From Cytophagales bacterium (lineage in GTDB: Bacteria; Bacteroidota; Bacteroidia; Cytophagales; Cyclobacteriaceae): a stretch of 64,000 bases of DNA. Position 1 is the stretch's first letter. Every line of letters begins with the position of its first letter. A program made the translations under genes and the position numbers. The notes under the pieces are model-generated. The model had not been told where the DNA came from. It was given only the letters and a program-made list of their open reading frames with translations, and did not search any database. Positions 33,919 through 42,720 of this stretch are shown here, piece by piece. The stretch lies in contig JANYHI010000026.1 in assembly GCA_025359125.1 (NCBI GenBank), positions 61,197 to 125,196 on the forward strand, written 5' to 3'.

Positions 33919-36714
33919 CTATCGATTACAAATCTCTTTGTACGAGCAAAATTCACAAATCTTTTTTTCTGTGGTTTGGTCAAAGGGTTGTAGTTGGTCG
34001 AATAGTTCCTCTAATAATTTAAGCAAATGATCTTCAAATTCTGGCAATAGAGGTGTAACATCCTCTATCACTTCCTTATCCACAGATAGTCCGTAACGGA
34101 AATCGTCTTTAAAAACTTCGGTTCGGTTGATCAACCCGGGTTGTATATTATTTTTTACAGCTGCATTCTTACGCTGATAAATCCAAGAATACAAAATTGC
34201 CTGAAACGCAGCTTTGTTCCGATCCTTATTATTGCGGTCAAAAAGGTTGGCAATAGAATCAAACTTGTTGGTATCTTTTCCTGTTTTATAATCAATAATC
34301 CGAACGGTGTCTGCCCTTCTATCCACACGGTCAATCTTTCCTCCCATCAAAACAGAAATAGTAGTATTGATAGTAAAGCTTGTATTAAAATTTACTTGCT
34401 CTAGCATTTCAATTGTGAAGGGTGCATACGATTTATCAAGTTCAAGAACCTTAATGGCCATTTTTTTAACCATTTCATTCACCACTAATTGTTGCCCTGT
34501 ATACTCTATCTTTTTCTTCTCTGTCAAATTAAAATGTTTTCGATACGCTCGTTCAACGAGTTTATCTAAACAGATTTCTAGATTTTCAAAATGCTTTTCT
34601 TCAACTAGCCATTTCTCATTTTCTATTTTCAAATCAGCATAGAAAAATTGCATTACATCGTGAAAGATGTTTCCAAAAATGCGCGCATCAGCTTCTTCTT
34701 CTACCTCCTTCACCTCTTTCAATCCAACTATATTCTTGAAATAAAATTTCAGTCTACATTCTATATAAGCATTCAACGATGAAGGTGACAATTCTTTACT
34801 CTTGTATTGCGCAAGCTTTTGCCCGATGGCAGCATCTTTAGGAATAGTAATAGGTACTGTTTGTTGTATGGAAATCGGGCTATATAAAATTTTCTTATCA
34901 TACTTCCAGCCCGTCTCATACATTAATTGATACAGATAGCGACTCATCTCTCCGGTGCCTAATACATCGGGAATGGTGTTGTAATAAAAATCTGCATGCT
35001 CTGCCCGCTGAAGCAATCGATAAAACAAGTAGGCATACATGGCATCTTGATGTTGATACGTTGGAAGTCCGTAAGCTTTACGAATGGAATGAGGAAGGTA
35101 AGAACCTTGCTTAGGTGCTGCCGGCCAATTTCCTTCGTTCAGCGAGAGCACGTGAACATGATCGAAGTCAAGATTACGTGTTTCTAATACTCCCATGATT
35201 TGTATTCCTTTCAACGGCTCACCGCTAAAAGGTACTTTCTCTGCTCTGGCAATTTGCCTAAACAATCGCTGCAACATCAAAAGCTCCATAGCTTCAGTGG
35301 TAATTAATTCCTGCAGCTTGGTTAACATTCGGTGAAAATGAAAACCAAATTCTTTTTCCATTAATCCACTTGCTTCTGAAGTAGCTACAATTGTTATTAC
35401 TTCGATTAGATAATTAATAAATTCACTTTCAGCAACCGATTTGAAAATAGCTGAGAGTATAGAAGACTTATTGGCAAAAAAATCTTCTGATAGATGAACT
35501 CTATTTTTTTCTTCAATATCTTTCCGTAAATCAATTGCTTCAACCCTTGTTATAGCTTTTAGATAGGGATGATTCAATAAAGCCAATACATTTTTAAAAT
35601 AAAATTCCTCCTTCTTTTTACTACGATGTAAATCAAAAAGAAAATCAATCAACGAAAAGTAAGGCGTACTAACCAATGGGTATCCCATCGTTACGTTAAC
35701 AGAAGTTAACGAGGCAGGAAGCGAATAAAGTAATGGCATGAGCAGGCTCTCATCGGGCAATACAATCACACGGCTTTCCTCCAATGCAAGATCTTTTACC
35801 TCAGCCAATTGTTGAGCCAGCAATTTTGGTTGACCCGCTTTCTGCGGAACTCCTGTAATAGAAATAGTTCGGTTGCGCGAAAGATAAGAAGCTGGCGTTT
35901 TAGAAAATGTTTTTTCTAAAACGGAATGCTTGCGATATTGGCGAAAAAAAGTTCCGGCTTCACGATACTGTGAGTTTACATAAAACTCATCCTCATCCCA
36001 AAATACTTTAGCATTCTTATTTTCTACAAACCAAGAAATAATTTTTTCTTCAGCACCAGTAAGTGCATTGAAACCTGCAAACATAAAAGCTCCGTCTTTC
36101 ACATATTGTTTCAATTGCAAAGTATCCATTGCAACAGCGCGATGAATCATTCCTGCATAAGCAATGCCTTCACCCAACAAATTCTTTTGAAACTCCTGAT
36201 ATACCGGAAACAGACTTCGCCACAATTCCAAAAAGCGGGCTTTGCTCTCAGAAGAGCTAAACTCTACCGTTTCCCAAAAATCTTTTAAAAATTCCTTTTG
36301 CTCTTCAGTGAGGTAATCAAAATATTGATCTACTTCTTTTAGGTTGCCTACATCGCGAAATAAGAGCTCGGCATCCACCAGATATTTATCTAACTCATCA
36401 AAATCGCGCAGCAGCATTTCGCCCCAATAATAAAAGCGGTCAATGTTTTCTGTTAGCCCTGTCACTTTTTTGTAAGCCTGATACAGTTTCAAGATCAAAG
36501 TAAGTTTATCAGCTTCTTGCAGGCTAGAGAAAGAAGTAATCAATTCTTCGATGGTAATGATTTGCGGTGCCCACTTTGGCGAATCTAAATTTTTTAATAA
36601 TTCCTTTTTAAAATACAAGGCAGCCCTTCGGTTAGGAAATATCACCGTCAGGTTTTGCCAATCAGAATAATCCTTACGAACAGCTTCTGCGATATCGTGT
36701 ATAAAAGTATTCAT
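33919..36714 (-). CDS. AddB-like PD-(D/E)XK nuclease / inactive helicase subunit
   Basis: A 931-residue protein. The N-terminus has the degenerate helicase-like start VIFPNRRAALYFKKEL. The middle carries GIQIMGVLETRNLDFDHVHV, a helicase-like motif usual in AddB/RecC-type proteins. The C-terminal PD-(D/E)XK nuclease has GGKIDRVDRRADTVRIIDYK followed by TGKD. The final CEFCSYKEIC, with an earlier Cys near CRLKFYF, fits the iron-sulfur staple of AddB nucleases. With the AddA-like protein it should form the double-strand-break resection complex used by Bacteroidota. It starts 1 base after the addA-like stop, so translation is coupled. Confidence 0.88.
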   Translation of the reverse strand: MNTFIHDIAEAVRKDYSDWQNLTVIFPNRRAALYFKKELLKNLDSPKWAPQIITIEELITSFSSLQEADKLTLILKLYQAYKKVTGLTENIDRFYYWGEMLLRDFDELDKYLVDAELLFRDVGNLKEVDQYFDYLTEEQKEFLKDFWETVEFSSSESKARFLELWRSLFPVYQEFQKNLLGEGIAYAGMIHRAVAMDTLQLKQYVKDGAFMFAGFNALTGAEEKIISWFVENKNAKVFWDEDEFYVNSQYREAGTFFRQYRKHSVLEKTFSKTPASYLSRNRTISITGVPQKAGQPKLLAQQLAEVKDLALEESRVIVLPDESLLMPLLYSLPASLTSVNVTMGYPLVSTPYFSLIDFLFDLHRSKKKEEFYFKNVLALLNHPYLKAITRVEAIDLRKDIEEKNRVHLSEDFFANKSSILSAIFKSVAESEFINYLIEVITIVATSEASGLMEKEFGFHFHRMLTKLQELITTEAMELLMLQRLFRQIARAEKVPFSGEPLKGIQIMGVLETRNLDFDHVHVLSLNEGNWPAAPKQGSYLPHSIRKAYGLPTYQHQDAMYAYLFYRLLQRAEHADFYYNTIPDVLGTGEMSRYLYQLMYETGWKYDKKILYSPISIQQTVPITIPKDAAIGQKLAQYKSKELSPSSLNAYIECRLKFYFKNIVGLKEVKEVEEEADARIFGNIFHDVMQFFYADLKIENEKWLVEEKHFENLEICLDKLVERAYRKHFNLTEKKKIEYTGQQLVVNEMVKKMAIKVLELDKSYAPFTIEMLEQVNFNTSFTINTTISVLMGGKIDRVDRRADTVRIIDYKTGKDTNKFDSIANLFDRNNKDRNKAAFQAILYSWIYQRKNAAVKNNIQPGLINRTEVFKDDFRYGLSVDKEVIEDVTPLLPEFEDHLLKLLEELFDQLQPFDQTTEKKICEFCSYKEICNR

Positions 36715-36715
36715 C

Positions 36716-39700
36716 TTACATATTTACTTCTACACATCTTTTTTCATGCACATAAACCAAATAACCCTTAACATCTTCTTTGCCCATCAACTTCAATAAA
36801 TTCATGTAATCTTTCACCTGCTCTTCATCTTTAGCTGAAGCATCTCCAGTTTTGTAATCCAACACCCACGCATACTTTCCTCGCATAGCCACACGATCAA
36901 CTCTTCGTTCGCGGCCATCGGTGCCCAACAAACCAGATTCCATTTTACAAATAGACTCTGGACTAAAATAAAATGTAAGTTGAGGATGATTTACTACCCA
37001 CTGAACGAGTTCTGTTATTTCTTTTATCTCACCATCCATTATACGACCAGTTTTATACGCTCGATCGATTGCCTCTGGCACATCCTCTGCCATTCTCACT
37101 TGTGAAAAAATACTATGAAGAAAAATTCCATGATTGACTTTTTTTCTTTGTTGTGTGGGCTGAAAAAATTCCATGCCAGAAGACCGCACTTGCAAGCGTT
37201 CTCGCCAAAGAGTAACTACATAATTAGAAATTGAAGCAGTATTAATTTTATCACTTTTTTCTTGTGAGGGAAGAATCTCTCCCATTTGAAAGACCTGCGC
37301 AGCAGCAGACCAATAAGTTAGTAAATTTAAATTTGCCTCTAACACCTGATGCAGCAAGTGGCCTACATGAGCGGGTGATTTTTTTTTAGGTGGCTCTGGT
37401 GCAAATGCAATTAAACCAGATTCAGCCCTAGTAAAGGCAACATAGAGTAAGTTTAAATTATCTAGAAAAACTTTTTTCTTCTCTGCCTGATAATATTCCT
37501 TAAAAAGAGTTTCGTTCAAATCTTTCTTATACTTGATCGGAATATAACCAGCCTCTTTAAATAAATGATGATTTGATCTACCCCATAATATAGGTTGAAT
37601 TTTATGATCTAATTCCCAATTAAGAAAAGGGATAATCACATACTTAAATTGTAATCCTTTCGCCTTATGTATGGTTATGATTTGGGCCGCATCCACTTCT
37701 CCTGCTACCTGAACAGATTTATTTTCTTTGTTCAACTCCCACCAATCTAAAAAAGAAGCAAGGTCATTCTTCTCTCGCTGCGAAAATTCTAAAACTAAAT
37801 CTTGAAAAGATTGAAGGTATACAATTTCGTGTGATAGCTTACCCAAATTAAAAAGAAGGATAAGGTTCTCTACCATTTCAAAGAGCGAAAGAGAAGTGAG
37901 CCTTTGCTGCTGTTGAATAAATCCTGAAGGCATCCATTTGCCAAATGATTTTTCTTTTACGCTTGAGAAAATCTCATTCCAGTCGGTGAATGCTTGCGTT
38001 GGCCAAAGTTTTTGATACTCGTATGCCAGATGTGCTTTGGCAATCAGATGGTTCGGGTTATCGAGTATTTTAAGTGCGTTAATTAAAATCAAAATACTGG
38101 TGGCGCGATCGAGTTGAAGCGATTCATTAGAGATTACATCGTATTTAATTCCTTCTTTCGCTTCAGCGGAGGCGCGATATTCCATAAACCAATCTGCAAC
38201 CAGGCGGCCATCTTTATTATCTCGCACTAAAAAAGCAATATCCTTAACGGCCACTCCATTTAACTGTAGTGCTTCAAATGTTTTTGGCAAAAGATGTATT
38301 GACTCGTATTTGAAAGAACTTTCTTTTTCCGGCTGAGGGAGAAATTGAATCTTAACAAAGCCAAGACCTTCGTTAATAACTATTTTTTGTGCGGCATCAT
38401 GGTAGGCTTCTTTAGGGAAATCAGTGCCCGACTCAATGGCGAGAATATCAGCGGCTGTTGAGAAAACTTCGTTATTGAAGTTTACAAGATTTCCACCACT
38501 GCGGTAGTTGCAATCAAGTGAGTGTGTATCGGAAAGCAATGAGCTAATGTCTACATTCACTTTTTCTTGAAGAATGGACAAATCTCCACCTCGCCATCGG
38601 TAAATAGATTGTTTGATATCTCCAACAATTAAACTTTTATAATTTTGTGCTAATCCGTTTTGAATGAGCGGCAGCAAATTTTTCCACTGCAAGCCTGAAG
38701 TATCTTGGAATTCATCTAACAAATAGTGTCGGTAAAACGAACCTACCTTCTCATAAATAAACGAGGCGTCTTGCTCTTGCATTAATTTATTTAAAAACTT
38801 GGGTGCGTCAGAAAGCAACATCATGTTCTCTTCTGCTAGGTATTTCTTTTGTGTTTTTACAATATCAGTAAGCAAACCAAATGAGTATAAATTTTTCAAT
38901 ACTTCATCTATTGATTTGCATACTTCCTGATTCGCTTCAATAAACTCCACCAACTGTAGAAGTTGAGGCTGCCATTGGTTTTGAGCCATTTTGTTTATTA
39001 ATCCTGCTGAAGAAGAAGTTTTGTGCGCCCACTTTCTTGCATCGTTAACAACTTCTTGTACCGTGGGCGAAGGCAATTCTATTTCATTAGTTAATTTTCT
39101 AACATATGAAAATATCCCTCTGCCTTTGCCATTAAAATCGTCAGCTACTAAATCATTTTTCTCAAATTCATTAACTATTTCTTTGGCCTTTCCAAAAATA
39201 GTATTCTCCACAAAAAATTTATGGTCATTCAATTTCTTTTTAAATGAGATGAAAAAATCTTTATTATTAGTTACTTCTAGCACACTGTCTTCAATGGCTT
39301 TAAATTCTTCTCTATCTGTAAGCCCGGCAAAATCCTGAAGAGCCGAACGCACATCCCAATTTTTTCCATCGGTCAAACGCGCCATTGAAAAATCTAAAAC
39401 CCATCCACGCAACTCCGCATTAACACTCAACTGATCCATTAACAGAGAAATCACTTCTTCCATCACCAACTTATTCTCTACCTCCAATCGGAAGTTGCCC
39501 AGCAGGCCAGTCTCACGTGTAAACGATCGGATGACGCGCTGAAAAAAGGCATCGATGGTACTAATAGAAAATTCAGAATACCGGTGAAGGAGTAATTCCA
39601 GAATCTCCCGGCTTTTATTTTTTAAATTTGCTTTGGAAAGTTCGATGCCCTCGGCTTTTAGTTCGCTGATAATTTCTTCTGCGAGATCTTCACTCTTGCC

Positions 39701-39892
39701 ATTAGAAAAATCATCTAGGTAATGAAGTATCCGGTCTTTCATTTCCTGCGTGCTTTTGTTCGTAAACGTCATCGCCAGCACATAGCGGAAGTATTCCTTA
39801 TTTTTTAGCGCCAGCCGAATATATTCGCGCGCCAAAATTCTGGTTTTACCAGAGCCAGCAGAAGATCGGTAGATGTGAAAGGGTTTTTCCAA
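36716..39892 (-). CDS. AddA-like UvrD/Rep helicase-nuclease
   Basis: A 1058-residue SF1A helicase with a C-terminal nuclease. Walker A is SSAGSGKTRIL at residues 10-20; motif II is LLDEFQDTSGLQW; motif III is IVGDIKQSIYRWRGGD; motif IV is LDCNYRSGGNLVNF; motif V is IITIHKAKGLQFKYVIIPFL; motif VI is LLYVAFTRAES. The C-terminal PD-(D/E)XK motif is VDRVAMRGKYAWVLDYKTG. The protein is shorter than Bacillus AddA (~1230). It unwinds and degrades broken DNA ends together with the AddB-like partner and prepares them for RecA. It is the first gene of the two-gene unit; the spacer upstream is divergent to the patatin gene. Confidence 0.9.
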   Translation of the reverse strand: MEKPFHIYRSSAGSGKTRILAREYIRLALKNKEYFRYVLAMTFTNKSTQEMKDRILHYLDDFSNGKSEDLAEEIISELKAEGIELSKANLKNKSREILELLLHRYSEFSISTIDAFFQRVIRSFTRETGLLGNFRLEVENKLVMEEVISLLMDQLSVNAELRGWVLDFSMARLTDGKNWDVRSALQDFAGLTDREEFKAIEDSVLEVTNNKDFFISFKKKLNDHKFFVENTIFGKAKEIVNEFEKNDLVADDFNGKGRGIFSYVRKLTNEIELPSPTVQEVVNDARKWAHKTSSSAGLINKMAQNQWQPQLLQLVEFIEANQEVCKSIDEVLKNLYSFGLLTDIVKTQKKYLAEENMMLLSDAPKFLNKLMQEQDASFIYEKVGSFYRHYLLDEFQDTSGLQWKNLLPLIQNGLAQNYKSLIVGDIKQSIYRWRGGDLSILQEKVNVDISSLLSDTHSLDCNYRSGGNLVNFNNEVFSTAADILAIESGTDFPKEAYHDAAQKIVINEGLGFVKIQFLPQPEKESSFKYESIHLLPKTFEALQLNGVAVKDIAFLVRDNKDGRLVADWFMEYRASAEAKEGIKYDVISNESLQLDRATSILILINALKILDNPNHLIAKAHLAYEYQKLWPTQAFTDWNEIFSSVKEKSFGKWMPSGFIQQQQRLTSLSLFEMVENLILLFNLGKLSHEIVYLQSFQDLVLEFSQREKNDLASFLDWWELNKENKSVQVAGEVDAAQIITIHKAKGLQFKYVIIPFLNWELDHKIQPILWGRSNHHLFKEAGYIPIKYKKDLNETLFKEYYQAEKKKVFLDNLNLLYVAFTRAESGLIAFAPEPPKKKSPAHVGHLLHQVLEANLNLLTYWSAAAQVFQMGEILPSQEKSDKINTASISNYVVTLWRERLQVRSSGMEFFQPTQQRKKVNHGIFLHSIFSQVRMAEDVPEAIDRAYKTGRIMDGEIKEITELVQWVVNHPQLTFYFSPESICKMESGLLGTDGRERRVDRVAMRGKYAWVLDYKTGDASAKDEEQVKDYMNLLKLMGKEDVKGYLVYVHEKRCVEVNM

Positions 39893-40017
39893 AAGTAAGA
39901 TTAGAAGCTCCGATTTACGATTTTTTTTGCTTACAATAAATTATATTCACAGTCTACAAAAGTTTGAAATCAATACTGGAATCAATCAATTAATTTCATA
40001 CATTCGAGAAAGTCTAT

Positions 40018-42297
40018 ATGCGAAAGCTCTATCTATCATGGCCACGATTTGCTTACTCGTTTCCTATTCAACTCTTACTCAATAACCTAAGAAGAAACAT
40101 TGTATTAATTCTGTGTTGGGTTTTACTATTTGCCATGATGACAGGAAACTTCGGCAAGTATTTAGGCATTCCTTACCTGTTTTTAGATCCAGAATATCTC
40201 AACACGGTAAACTTTACAAGCTTCTTTTGGATGGGCTTACTCTCAGCAGGGTTTGCCATGGCCTTTCATATAACTTGCTACATTTCAGATGGGCACCGAT
40301 TTTCTTTTGTTGGAACCTTACCAAAACCCTTTAGAAAATTCGTTATCAATAATAGCATTATCCCAATCGCCTTTTTGATCACTTATGTATATCAGACAAT
40401 TCAGTTTCAAATCAATAACGAACACTGCTCCACACAAGAGTTGCTGTGGCGTATTGGAGGTTATTTTACAGGTTATGTTGTAATGACTTTTTTGTTTACC
40501 CTATACTTCCGCTTTACAAACAAAGATATTTTCAAATACATGGTTTGCCGGATTGATGAAAGGATTAAACAAAGTGTAAAAGTAACACGTGCCAGCGCTA
40601 TGAAAAAACTAGACATAGCGCGGAAGAAGCAAGTGAGAGTAGACAACTACCTGAATAACCGCTTACAAGTAAAACCAGTAGAAGATATTAATTTTTACGA
40701 TCGTGCTACTGTTCTTCAAGTTTTCGATCAAAACCATTTTAACCTGGTGGTGATTGAATTGTTCATTTTTTTAATGGTGATTATCTTAGGAATATTTAAA
40801 GATTACCCCGCCTTTCAACTACCCGCGGCAGCAAGCTTCATGATCTTCGTTACCATTTTTGTAATGCTCTTCGGTGCATTTACCTATTGGTTTGGGGGTT
40901 GGTCTACCACCATTGGGTTAACCGTCTTTTTGTTTATCAACCATTTAGTGGGTGAAGATTTCTTCACTAAAAAGTATGAAGCCTTTGGCATTGATTATAG
41001 TGTGCTGCCTGCTACTTACAATGCGGAGATTATCCAACACCAAATTGACAGCACCGCTATTGAAGAAGATCGAAACGCTACCCTTGTACAACTGAATAAT
41101 TGGCGAAATAAGTTTTCTTATAAACCTAAATTAGTTTTGCTATGTGCGAGTGGCGGTGGCAAACGTGCTGCCTTGTGGACACTAAATACGTTGCAAAAAG
41201 CAGATAGCCTAACTGAAGGGTTGCTAACCGAAAATGCAGTGTTAATAACCGGGGCATCGGGTGGATTAATTGGTGCCAGCTATTTTCGAGAACTAAAACT
41301 CAGAGCTAAGCTAGGAGAAAAGATAAAACCCTATGCTGCCATTCACAGGCAAAAAATTTCTACGGATAACCTGAATCCACTAATATTTAGTCTGCTAGCG
41401 AATGATCTGTTTGTTGGCTTTACTAAGTTTACCTACAGCGGCATTGAATACCAACGCGATCGGGCGTATACTTTCGAAGATCAACTGAATCAAATTACAG
41501 AAGGGCTGATGGATAGGCCCATTACCGAGTACAACCAATATGAAACCGCTGGCATTATTCCATTAGAGATTTTAACGCCTACCGTAATTAACGATGGAAG
41601 AAAAATGTATATCGCCTCGCGTCCCGTTTCGTTTATGAATGCTGAGTTGGAAAATTTTAAAGACTACTCAACTGAAAAAGTAAGTGGTGTAGATTTTCAG
41701 CGCTTTTTTAAAGATCAAGGCTCCGAGCATTTACGGTTTCTATCTGCCTTGCGCATGAGTGCCACTTTTCCGTACATCACACCCAATACTACTCTGCCAA
41801 CAGATCCTGCTATACAAATGATGGACGCTGGCATCTCAGATAACTTCGGATTATCAGATGCCGTAAGATTTATTTATGCTTTCAAAGATTGGGTTAATGA
41901 AAATACAAGTGGTGTCATCTTCGTATCGATTCGCGATTCTCCCAAGCTCCAAACAATCGCACCTAAAAAAGGACAAACTATTTTAGATGCCATTACGCAA
42001 CCCATCAGTTCGGTATATAACAATTTTGAAAATTTTCAAGACATCACCAGCGATTTGCTAATTGGCCAAGCACACTCGTGGCTCAAGGCTCCAATTGACA
42101 GGGTTGATTTGCAATACCAGGCAGAAAGTTATGTCGATCTTTTAGAAGGAATGGATAGCATCCGGCAAAACAACGCACGAGCTTCGTTAAGCTGGAGACT
42201 AACCACGCGCGAAAAGGAAGGAATTGTAACGAATATTAACTCGCCCAAAAATAGAATGGAGTTGAAGAAACTGCTTAGCTTGCTAAATAAAAAATAA
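40018..42297 (+). CDS. membrane-anchored patatin-like phospholipase domain protein
   Basis: A 759-residue protein. The first ~330 residues contain about six membrane helices (for example IVLILCWVLLFAMMTGNF, FSFFWMGLLSAGFAMAF-like and LVVIELFIFLMVIILGI). The C-terminal ~400 residues are patatin-like: an oxyanion-type CASGGGKRAALWTL (about residues 378-391), the nucleophile elbow ITGASGGLIGASYF, and the catalytic Asp in MMDAGISDNFGL. A lipid acyl hydrolase acting at the membrane is inferred. The response-regulator gene follows after 9 bases on the same strand, which suggests one transcript and possibly one signalling function. Confidence 0.82.
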   Translation: MRKLYLSWPRFAYSFPIQLLLNNLRRNIVLILCWVLLFAMMTGNFGKYLGIPYLFLDPEYLNTVNFTSFFWMGLLSAGFAMAFHITCYISDGHRFSFVGTLPKPFRKFVINNSIIPIAFLITYVYQTIQFQINNEHCSTQELLWRIGGYFTGYVVMTFLFTLYFRFTNKDIFKYMVCRIDERIKQSVKVTRASAMKKLDIARKKQVRVDNYLNNRLQVKPVEDINFYDRATVLQVFDQNHFNLVVIELFIFLMVIILGIFKDYPAFQLPAAASFMIFVTIFVMLFGAFTYWFGGWSTTIGLTVFLFINHLVGEDFFTKKYEAFGIDYSVLPATYNAEIIQHQIDSTAIEEDRNATLVQLNNWRNKFSYKPKLVLLCASGGGKRAALWTLNTLQKADSLTEGLLTENAVLITGASGGLIGASYFRELKLRAKLGEKIKPYAAIHRQKISTDNLNPLIFSLLANDLFVGFTKFTYSGIEYQRDRAYTFEDQLNQITEGLMDRPITEYNQYETAGIIPLEILTPTVINDGRKMYIASRPVSFMNAELENFKDYSTEKVSGVDFQRFFKDQGSEHLRFLSALRMSATFPYITPNTTLPTDPAIQMMDAGISDNFGLSDAVRFIYAFKDWVNENTSGVIFVSIRDSPKLQTIAPKKGQTILDAITQPISSVYNNFENFQDITSDLLIGQAHSWLKAPIDRVDLQYQAESYVDLLEGMDSIRQNNARASLSWRLTTREKEGIVTNINSPKNRMELKKLLSLLNKK

Positions 42298-42306
42298 TTA
42301 AAATAT

Positions 42307-42720
42307 ATGAAGGACTTGGTATTTATTGTAGAAGATGATCTTGCCCAACAGAAACTACTTCGCCTTCATTTTGAAGAAGCTTTAGGAAATTATGAAGTAA
42401 GATGCTTTACAAAACCCGATGAACTTATCGACAACTTAAAAGATAAACCGTTTGCCATTGTGTTAGATCACTTTTTTGCCGACAGAAAAGAAAATGGACT
42501 GCACTATTTACAAATCATTAAAAAGAAAAACAGTTCTACACCCGTTATTTATTATACTACTAATAATGACGATGCGCTTAAAAGAGAAGCTTTAAAAAAC
42601 GGAGCCACCGAATTTATTATAAAAGATATGGCTTCTTTAGTGCGACTGAGAACTGCGTTGGATGCAATTCACGAAAAGAAAAATAATAAAGGATTTTTTA
42701 GTAACCTGTTTAAATCTTAA
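42307..42720 (+). CDS. single-domain response regulator (CheY-like)
   Basis: A 137-residue receiver domain without an output domain. The acidic pocket is Glu9/Asp10/Asp11 (FIVEDDLAQQ), the phospho-acceptor is Asp54 (AIVLDHFFADR), the switch Thr is in YYTTNN (84-85) and the conserved Lys is Lys106 (FIIKD). It follows the patatin-like gene by 9 bases and shares its stop codon bases with the convergent histidine kinase gene: TTAA at 42717-42720 serves both strands. It may relay phosphate from that kinase, or regulate the patatin-like enzyme; both are inferences from position. Confidence 0.9.
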   Translation: MKDLVFIVEDDLAQQKLLRLHFEEALGNYEVRCFTKPDELIDNLKDKPFAIVLDHFFADRKENGLHYLQIIKKKNSSTPVIYYTTNNDDALKREALKNGATEFIIKDMASLVRLRTALDAIHEKKNNKGFFSNLFKS

